Origin: Hydractinia symbiolongicarpus
Taxonomy: Eukaryota; Cnidaria; Hydrozoa; Anthoathecata; Hydractiniidae
Direction: 5' to 3'
DNA length: 60,000 bases
NCBI RefSeq assembly: GCF_029227915.1
Contig: NC_079888.1
Coordinates: 14,989,001 to 15,049,000, forward strand
Shown: positions 52,200-60,000 of the stretch, piece after piece
How the letters are laid out: each line of letters opens with the position of its first letter
Numbering within the stretch: the stretch's first letter is position 1
The notes under the pieces: generated by a model
What the model was told of the DNA's origin: nothing
What the model saw: the letters and a program-made list of their open reading frames with translations, nothing else
The model's database searches: none
Made by a program: the position numbers and the translations under genes

Positions 52200-54030
52200 A
52201 GGTACATCTGTTTACTTTTAATTCCATTTATCTTAGAGTAAGATCCACAATTGTTTTTTATTGCTGTGTTAGCAAGTGTGAACATGAAACTGTTTTAGTT
52301 TCACTTTCAAGAAAAAGCTTTGTGTCATATTCAAAAGAGCTTTGTGTTATTTTGGGTTTCTTTTTCTTTTAAGAACAAGACATTTTATAACAACACAATA
52401 AATTTTTGTAGCTGGTAAAGGTGTAATGTATAACAATTTGTTTACTTCATAACAAGTTTGTATGTTTACTTTTGTAAATTCAAATATTCTGGCAATAGAC
52501 ACTTTCCAAACGATTTTTTAACATGTCACAAGGCCAAGGAAGAGAACAATAGGTTTGGGAGGAGAACTTTGACAAGACTTTATGATGTTATAGTTTAAAA
52601 TCTTAAGCCTGGTATCGAAAAAATTCCTGGAAATGGTGCTAATTATATATATACAATTCGAATAAGAAAATAGCATGGTTTTATTTAATGGGTGAAATGA
52701 CCAAAGTTTTTCACACTTTCACTAAAGAAGTTGTCATGCTGCTCAACATTAGCCAAAAGCTATTATATTCATAACTTGCAAAAACGAGCCTGCAAATATT
52801 TTTCTGAATGTGGAGAAAAGAAAAAGTTTTGCTAGCTAGCTAATCTTAGCCTTAATTCTCCTGAAACCATTATTTGGCTTTCATTTAAGAACTTTATTAT
52901 TGTTTTTTTTCAAATAACATGTAAGAAATGCACTTGTGAAGATCCTGTCTGTTGCATTTTGGAGTGCTGAAATAGGTAAATAAGCTAACTAACTTGGGGG
53001 CTTACAGCGCCCCCCCAAGACCCCCATCTGATTTAACACGTGCAATTTTTTGCTACGCAAAAATGTAGCGTTGGCTTCGCTTTGCTTTGCAAATCCGCCT
53101 CAGGAGAAAAAATCCTGTATCCGCATTATACATTATGCATACTCATGACGTCATAGTTTCGCATAGTTAGGGCAACTTTTGAGACAAATATCTCTAGATA
53201 TCTAAAGAACTTTCAAAGATCTTTCATATGAGGTTAACTTAATTTTTCGCCGGAGCTAACCTTTAAACTGGCTTTTGATATCTTTTTTAAACAAGTAACA
53301 TATTAGGCACGTGTGAGGATATGTAAATTATATATTTGCTTAACATATCTATGGCCTGGTCTATAGTATAGAGTGGCATGAGGCACATGCTACATCTCTG
53401 TGGTATAGACTAGGATAGAGGCCACATATGCTTCTTCTGCAGGGCTAGGTCTGCCATGTTTGTTTACCTCTGAGCTTGGAGTCTGGACCTATCCTTCCCC
53501 CAGTGCATTTTACTGTTGGCACCACCCCTTTTTGCAAGATGGCTACCTTGATGGCAATTAGTTGACAAATGACTCAGGAGAAAGACAACCTATTTGTTGG
53601 TTCATATATATTGATAAACAAAACACAGAAGCTGTCTTTTTATTGAACAAACACGCTTACACAGGTGATACATGATTTTGAAACCTGTGGACAATACAGA
53701 ATTTATTTTGTTGAAATTGATTTATTGAACTCAACAAATTTTATTGTTTTCTTTCGAGGAGTCGGATTAGTTGCAGTTTTTATTTTGAGGAAACTGATTG
53801 GCCATTGTTTTGTTTGACAAATCCAAACTGAAAAATTGAATTCACCAAGTTGAAACAAGAAAGGGTATGCACTCAATCAATAAATTTGCAGATTTAATAA
53901 ATTAATGTTCCTTTTTTCAAGTCGTTTCTAAAAAATATTAGAAAAATATTTTGTAATACTTTGGGTGAGCAAATTAGGGACTCAAGGAGAACTGATAATT
54001 TGGCAGTAAGCGTATAGTTAGGCGTTTTCA
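52200..54030. other. gene-poor region
   Basis: No supported gene. A perfect 7-bp hairpin TTTTTGC / GCAAAAA lies near 53,047-53,063, followed by a GCTTCGCTTTGCTTTGC stretch like that found in dispersed repeats. A weak inverted repeat lies at 53,350-53,430. Confidence 0.45.
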
Positions 54031-54032
54031 TT

Positions 54033-54205
54033 GGCACGGTAGCTTAGTGGTTACAACTCTGGCATTTTGTGCAGGACAACGGGATTCAATTCCCTTGACG
54101 CAATTTCTCTCACATGGCTTGGGTTAATCAAATTCATGTGAGGAAAATTGGGGAGAAGGCACACTGTGTGGGATGTTGGATGTTGCAGGGGATTGTCTTT
54201 TTGAG
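54033..54205 (+). mobile_element. tRNA-derived SINE, copy 2
   Basis: The head has A box TAGCTTAGTGG and B box GATTCAATTCC. The body shares CACATGGCTTGGGTTAA, GAAAATTGGGGAGA and GTTGGATGTTGCAGGGGATT with the copy at 49075-49310, in opposite orientation. Confidence 0.8.
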
Positions 54206-54240
54206 TCCGAATCTTAATTGTGACGGTTTTTAGGAAAACG

Positions 54241-54700
54241 GTAACAACCTCTAATATCGGTAGTATATACTGTATTAATACTACCCATAAAATTACCTAT
54301 ACAATGTATTGATAACTGTGTATTTTACTGATACCTGTTACATTAGTATCGATACCTTATTTTCATTTACCGATATTACCAATACATTTTCATCACCATT
54401 ACCGATACTTTTGTACGAATAACAACTACATACCAATTATCGATACATTTTCACCGATAAATACCACCTATAACTTTTAATAGCAGGCTTAGTATAAATT
54501 GGTATCGGTTATATAGGAACTAATTACCGATGGTATTGGTAATATCAATACAATCATAAGAGAAGTATCGATAACATTATTAGCACTACCGATACTTGCT
54601 AAAATGTAACGATTCTTGAAATCTTTGATTACCAATATTACCGTTGTTTCTTTTGTTATAGTATATATCAATACTACCGATATTATAAAGCGTGTACAGC
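54241..54700. repeat. degenerate ACCGATA/TATCGGT array
   Basis: The octamer family TACCGATA (and TATCGATA, TACCAATA, GATACC) recurs more than fifteen times on both strands over about 460 bases, with irregular spacing. It begins directly after SINE copy 2. Origin unknown. Confidence 0.6.
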
Positions 54701-56329
54701 ATAATTAGCTGCTCATACAACTACTTATACAATATATTTTTTATCACTTACATTTTTCACGCTTTTCTTCCTTATTAATATTTCTATGGCCATCTCTATT
54801 AATAAAGATCCACATAAAGTTGTGCTTCAATTAGAACCGAAAAAAGAAACAAAAAACAATTGTGCAAAAAAACTATTAATTTTACTGTAGCCAGCAGTAT
54901 GTCGTTTTATTAAACAACGCCACTATTCTCATTTCAAGAAAAACCATGGAAAAGACACAGTTAGCTGTAAACGAGACAAAGAAGCTTTTAACGCCTAATT
55001 ATACTAAGCATAATGTTCAATTATCATGCATCTGCTCACTATATATTTTGTTGCAGGCTAATCATCAGTTCACCCTGACTGTTCGGTGCAAGCAGAAATA
55101 AACTTTGTCACGTTTAGATAAATTTTCTGCAAAAAAGGACAGGTCTTTTGTTTTTTTTTATATATAAAATAATTCTTACCTGATAAAATACACGAAATTA
55201 AAGAATAGTGTTTAGCTTCCCAGCTACGTCAATAAAGATACAACGTACAACCAACCATACCAACAAGGAACGAGCAACAAAATTTGCTTCTGGCTACACC
55301 AAGAGGACACAAACTCTGTTCAGATTGGTCATCAATTTGGCAAAGATTAAAATGAAGCATCTTTATTGGTTTTCGTAAAAATAGAAATTTTCTCGAGATT
55401 TTAGCCTGTCTCTATTTATCTGTCTCTCTATCTCCCCAGGCGATTTTAAAGATTCCGTCTTCGCCGGCGGAAATCGAAAATATACATAATATATAAATAA
55501 AATCTGTTTTTCTCAAATAAATACTAACATTAGAAAAAGTGAACAATGTTAAAATCAAGGTACTATACTTTTTTAAAAAAATCTCTTGAAATTTATCATG
55601 ATACCCTTAATGCAGCAAAAGTTGGATGAATTCAAAGACACTCTCTAGAATTTGCACCGCATTCGCAAACAAAGAGATCAATTATTGCCTAATGACGTAC
55701 CGGCTCATATCTTTTCCTTTCCAGAAAGATATTGTTTGACCAACTGTGGTATGTACAAAAATGTACAAAAATATATATAATAAATTACATGTTTAAAAAC
55801 ATTAAATATCTTTCTATGTTTAAAATATGAAAAACAAAATTTTAGGTTTTCAGTTGTTAGAAGAGGAACTAGAAAATGTTGCAGGTTTGTCTGGATTCCT
55901 TCAAAATGAACACAACTACATATCTGACAGCTTAGTAAAAAAATATAAGGCAATTGTAAAGCACCCTTTTGATGCTTAAGAATATGTAAAAAATTATCTT
56001 TTAATAAAGAACAATATATATGACAAGTAAAAAAGTCGTAATAATATACTTTGTCTGAGTTAAATATTTGTTTTAAACTTCTACAAAATCAAAGATTTCA
56101 ATATCCCTTTGAAAACACCTACACTTAAAATGCATTGAAAATGTCTACACTAAAAATCTTATCTAACAATTAAAGGTTATGAGGTGGCAATTCAGCCAAT
56201 AAAGAGTATTTGTTGCATGTGTGTTGTTTCTTTGGCCACGGTTGGCAAATTTTCAGAACAAAACAATAGTTTTTTGCTTTCGTTGAAAGAGTCTGCAGTT
56301 CTTGCAACTTCTGGATCGCACAATTTAAA
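54701..56329. other. AT-rich region, no gene seen
   Basis: Only short frames and simple AT-rich tracts. Nothing recognisable. Confidence 0.5.
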
Positions 56330-57120
56330 TTAATGTTCCATTGAATAACAAAAGAAAAATGGACTAAACATTCTGCCCTGATTTGTGCTTCACCATCACG
56401 ATTTAGGCAAATAGTACTATCGTTGTTGACATGACATACATAACAAAATCCCCATCAATAAATTCCTCGATTGTTACAGTTTCATTATTTAGGGTTCCAT
56501 ATGAATTCCTTACTCTAAAGTAATATTTTTAACTGGGATACAAAATTTTGTGCTAGGGAATGCATCTGGGCCGACTTTTCGGCGAGCTCTTCTGGTTTAT
56601 CACCAACTAGCTCTAATTCATCAAGTTTTTTCCGAATACTTTTTTTAAAACAAAACTGTTGCAACCTCTAATCTGTGACGTTTTGCTTTGTATGCTTCAC
56701 TAATGGACTTTCATCAATATAATAGCTTATGTCGCTACCTTTTCCCCATTCCATGTCGCCTAATTTAAAATCAGTAACATGGATAATTTGAGCTTGCTTA
56801 TCAACAGCTTTTACATGTTTGCCTTGTTTCAAGATTTTGGACGCTGCTAAACTTTTCGGAAATTGTGAAAGCTTCAAGTTAGAATTTAATAAAGATGAGG
56901 AGTAATCAATTTTAATGATGGTAAATGGTGCATTTTGGAACATGAAAGGCCACGATCACTGCTCAATACATCTCAAGTCATCCCAATCGGTAATCGTGAT
57001 GCAACGTGTTTATTGCATGCAACTTTGATGTTCTCGATCGTTACCACATCATATTCCAAAGACACAAATTCTTGATGACCAGTGCGTTTATATTTTCATA
57101 TGCTCTCCTTCAAGTGGTTT
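56330..57120 (-). pseudogene. degenerate protein-coding remnant, family not recognised
   Basis: The minus-strand readings are EFVSLEYDVVTIENIKVACN and VASRLPIGMT (57,090-56,970), then the 91-codon frame 56943-56668 (FTIIKIDYSSSLLNSNLKLS; FKLGDMEWGKGSDISYYIDE), continuing after a stop as KKSIRKKLDELELVGDKPEE to 56,525. A further open part (RAECLVHFSFVIQWNINLNC) lies at 56,400-56,330. The composition looks like real protein sequence, with stops and frameshifts between the parts. Could be a decayed transposon or host gene. Confidence 0.4.
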
Positions 57121-57214
57121 CTTTTAGGTAACTTTTGAATGCGTTTTAATTTTGCCTTTTCTCCGCTATATTATTTGATAAATCTTTTGTCGCATGGCGT
57201 TCTAAAAGCCATAG

Positions 57215-57430
57215 CTTTAATAATCAAAATATTGGCAGCTCTCGGCCATTCAGAAATTTTTATTCAATTTTAGTTTGAAAATGTGGATATTTTTAAACAT
57301 AATTTGTTTTGAAAACTAAATTTTAGCAAGAATAAAATTTTTTTAAAATTAAGAGGCGATTTAAATTTTTTTCTCAAGTAAAGAAATATTACGTGGCAGA
57401 TCTTGACCACCATACATCTGTTATGAATAC
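57215..57430 (-). repeat. short repeat family with direct terminal motif, copy 2
   Basis: The reverse complement carries GGTCAAGATCTGCCA (57,408-57,394) and GGCCGAGAGCTGCCA (57,247-57,233) around an AT-rich core, as in copy 1. Confidence 0.6.
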
Positions 57431-57482
57431 CAGTTTTGTATAAATCTTTGTGAGTGCCAAATTATTATATACTTGTCGTTAT

Positions 57483-57655
57483 CCCGTGGAAAAATCCACG
57501 GGTTCGCCCGTCCTTCAAATTCACCTGTCGCAACAAAGTGGATAAAAATATATCGCATTTGATATTCGTGTTTCCGTAACATCATTTTCTAACTTGGCTG
57601 GGGGTCCGCGCAGAGACAGACAGACGACGGCTATTATTATAGAGATTTTGACTGT
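57483..57655 (+). repeat. short dispersed repeat with hairpin head (copy 2)
   Basis: It begins with a perfect hairpin, CCCGTGGA (57483-57490) / TCCACGGG (57495-57502). Downstream motifs GTCGCAACAA, ATAAAAATATATCGCATTTG, TGTTTCCGTAACATCA, GACAGACAGACGACGG and CTATTATTATAGAGAT follow; several are shared with 4240-4375. Likely a non-autonomous mobile element. Confidence 0.6.
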
Positions 57656-57857
57656 TGTGGTTAATATTGTAGTATATCGTAGAACTCGCAGAAACAAATT
57701 ATATTAACTTCACTGGCTGTTGAGGGTAAGATATGACCACATTGTTTTGGGTTGCTCTAAGACATTTGTATCAGAAAACTGAATTTTGATATCCTTGAAA
57801 AGCTTAGTAAACCAGACTTTACTGTAAATTTCTGGGTAAAATAATGTATGCATTCAT

Positions 57858-57924
57858 GCCTTGTTGGTCTAACGGCTATGACACTCTTGCAAAAGAGAGA
57901 TTCAGGTTCGAACCTAGACAGGAC
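57858..57924 (+). other. tRNA-like sequence (pseudo-tRNA or SINE head)
   Basis: It has an A box TGGTCTAACGG and a B box GGTTCGAACCT. The acceptor-type ends GCCTTGT and ACAGGAC pair with one mismatch. The anticodon arm does not fold properly: CTCTT/AAGAG encloses only four bases. It is therefore not a good tRNA gene. Confidence 0.55.
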
Positions 57925-58724
57925 TGGGAAAAACATAATTATCTTGCACCTATATCTATGTAGTAGTTAAATTGTGGACAATAGTGAATCTTTGAAAAAA
58001 GGGAAGAATTGCATACAGCTTTATCATTGGAAAATTTAATGTCATAATAAACAAAAGTATTTTAGTTCATTACAAGAAAAATTAACTAATATGTATTTAA
58101 CCACAATCTGCATTATTCCGTCTGGAAAAGGTTTTCGCCTGCGAACCTAGTGCATTCTGTCCTCTGCTCCGCAATCCTTTCTATATTGATTATAAAAAAG
58201 TACTAAGGAAATGTAAAAGGACCCACGAAAGAGGTTCGAGATAATGAAAGTTCGAATGATCTAGTATCCGATTTACCGGAAGTCAAGTGTAATAGGTACA
58301 TGACGCGTCTCACTCTTTTGAATGGCAGGAGAGGTGGTGAAGTAGGTCGGTTGCTATTAGACGAGCGGAAAGATGGAGAAGACCAACAACATTTAAGAAA
58401 ACTTGCCCCTTCAGATCAACTGCTTGTAGAACAAATGAAATTGATTTATCTTTCAGGAAAGGGTAATCGGCATTTGGTGATTGTTCTTAAAATAAAAAAT
58501 AAAAGTTCTTGCCGATCCTAAAATTCGAGCAACTGTTGGTATTACTAAAAGCAATAATTTTTTTGTAAGTTAGCACAGATTGATAATCGTAAGTTTAATC
58601 TAACTAACTCGACTAAAAAAATTCTAAAAGCTGTTTTGACCAATGTTTATAAAACAGGTAAACTACTATGTCGTCTGTCTGTTGGTGCGTCAAAAGCGAC
58701 TTGTGTTAAGCACGCACAAAATAC

Positions 58725-58790
58725 TAGCCCGCTAGCGCGGGGACGAAAACCCGTCGGGCCCCCGCTGGCACAGGGACGGGTTCCCGCTGG
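58725..58790. repeat. G+C-rich imperfect tandem repeat
   Basis: Two related units, CGGGGACGAAAACCCGTCGG and CAGGGACGGGTTCCCGCTGG. This is the most G+C-rich stretch outside the Polintons and lies directly before the promoter-like block. Confidence 0.6.
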
Positions 58791-58791
58791 T

Positions 58792-58829
58792 CCAATCAGG
58801 AGCGGAGTTTTATATAAATGGCCAATCAG
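58792..58829 (+). promoter_or_regulatory. CCAAT - TATA - CCAAT promoter-like block
   Basis: CCAATCAG occurs at 58792-58799 and 58822-58829, exactly 30 bases apart, with TATATAAA at 58811-58818 between them. A TTAGCAACGG motif follows at 58,852-58,861. The block looks like a Pol II core promoter reading rightwards. Downstream, a possible splice donor (TTTCAG|GTATCT near 59,013) could end a non-coding first exon, but no protein-coding exon is evident. Confidence 0.45.
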
Positions 58830-59403
58830 AAACTAAAGCTTTTTATATTTCTTAGCAACGGTTTTTACGTTATCAGTCCGAAATTTGGCAAGCAGATTGA
58901 ACCAACTCAGTGCTGGAGAAAGAAAACTTTCTGAACTGTTTGCTTTATTTTTTCTTTCTGATACTTCTATTTGTATTCTAACAAGATTGCAGTTTCTTTT
59001 AAAACTACTTTCAGGTATCTTTTTATTTGTTTACATGTTTATTCACCTATACTTTATAGTTATCTAGCTAGCTAAGCTACCTATTATTCAGCCACCTAAA
59101 GCTTTGTATTAGTTTTATTTGCCTCTTACTGTCACGTTCTCTAGCCATATATTAATCTTAAACAAAACCAATTTTAAGATTCTCGCTACCAACGTAGATG
59201 TTAGCGATCATTTCTGATTTTTGTGTTATCTTCACCAATCTGATTTTTACTTGGTTGTGACTGGGGTTAGCTAAAATGTAAAAGTATAACCAAAAACAGT
59301 TGGCTGCAGCAAAATTTTTAAGTAATCTTTTTCATACTAAATGCAATTAAGTAGTTAGCTACCAGTTTACTGCAATATAAACTTTAGCAAAAGTCAAAAG
59401 TTT

Positions 59404-60000
59404 ATTAATGAGACATGGAGTACCTATGCTATGTGCCTATTCCGTGTTGTTAAACGACGGTCTGTTTCCTGTGTTTTTATTTAAACTGAAGTATTTTGGA
59501 AAAGCTTATAGGCACGTGCGCCACATTTTATTTGTGCTAAGCGCTAAGCTCAATTATAAAAAAGGACTGTTTTTTTGGAAAAGGCTGTTACGCCTAGGCG
59601 CATGTGTGCGATGTGGTTTGCCTGTACTAAAAGGGGTTACGCCTAGGCGAATGTGTGTCGTGGTTTAACTGTACTAAGGGGTCAGCCCACTGTGACATTA
59701 AATTTTCAAACTTTCTCCGGAATCATGCCTGTATGGATGTGCAACACTGTTTACCTGGTCTAACCGCTCAGCCCTGTCTTAGCAAAGGACTTATTCTTGT
59801 GTTTTTATTTAAACACAGTTTGTAATAAACTATTTTTTAAAATGGCATTATCTCTATACGCCTGTGCAACACCGTTTAACTGTACTAAGCGTTCAGCTCA
59901 GTGTCAATTTTTTTTTGAACTTTCACTGGAAACATTTTTCGAAAAACTTGTTCTCAGTTTTTATTTAAACCGTTGCGATACAGTTTTTTTGGAAAATGGT
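59404..60000. repeat. diverged tandem repeat array to window end
   Basis: A 49-bp unit starting GTTACGCCTAGGCG repeats at 59587 and 59636. More diverged units with TTTTTATTTAAA, GTGTGCAACACCGTTTAAC-like and TGTACTAAGCGTTCAGC motifs continue to the end. The array probably extends beyond the window. Confidence 0.6.

Noticed and set aside
57858-57924. Functional tRNA gene
   Set aside because: A and B boxes are good, but the anticodon stem encloses only four bases and the acceptor stem has a mismatch; more like a pseudo-tRNA or SINE head.
58885-59067. 60-codon hydrophobic frame after the CCAAT/TATA block
   Set aside because: It has no ATG at its start and runs across a plausible splice donor; better explained as leader or intron sequence.

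Overview
This window looks like animal nuclear DNA, most likely from a cnidarian (this placement is inference). Most of it is AT-rich sequence without genes. One gene prediction has a GT-AG intron, there are tRNA-derived SINEs, a few degenerate CCCTAA telomere-type units, and several classes of eukaryotic transposon. No bacterial features (operons, Shine-Dalgarno sites, CRISPR) are visible.

Layout. 1-9.2 kb: AT-rich DNA with small repeats and one convincing host-type gene (5316-6224, two exons, signal peptide, family not recognised). 9.2-13.0 kb: a decayed plus-strand LINE (N-terminal hydrophobic segment plus 2A-like peptide, PHD-like finger, EEP endonuclease, reverse transcriptase) ending in a pure (TAA)n tract. 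13.0-15.0 kb: the 3' part of a minus-strand BEL/Pao LTR retrotransposon. 15.0-44.3 kb: two related Polinton/Maverick (adintovirus-like) elements in opposite orientation. Copy A (15008-24608) is cut off at its DNA polymerase end by the BEL/Pao remnant and has lost most of its integrase and capsid genes. Copy B (about 24609-44345) is fuller, and a minus-strand LINE (28375-33478) with its own long (TAA)n tail is inserted into one of its genes. 44.3-60 kb: mostly gene-free DNA with THAP-domain remnants, a frameshifted DDE-integrase gene, two copies of one SINE family, two short-repeat families each present twice, a degenerate ACCGATA-type array, and a CCAAT/TATA promoter-like block near 58.8 kb.

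The Polinton gene set that can be read is: protein-primed type DNA polymerase B with an N-terminal SAP-like motif and a C2H2 finger, packaging-type ATPase, retroviral-like DDE integrase, double-jelly-roll-type major capsid protein, a virion-like protein, a Bro-N protein, zinc-ribbon and HNH-like proteins, a DUF4116-like repeat protein, and several small membrane or coiled-coil proteins. Integrase, capsid, HNH and one membrane protein are read in one direction, and polymerase, ATPase and Bro-N in the other. Nearly every gene carries stops, frameshifts or deletions. The two polymerases have different large deletions, so neither element appears autonomous. Copy B's integrase and its neighbouring membrane protein (35815-36213) are open across the region I can read.

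Most notable observations: a zinc-ribbon array fused to an HNH nuclease with very different repeat numbers in the two copies; perfect palindromes that put an ATG on both strands at Polinton gene starts; recurrent TAAATG / TATAATAAA start contexts; a 2A-like peptide in the LINE with Cys in place of the usual Asn; and very long LINE microsatellite tails.
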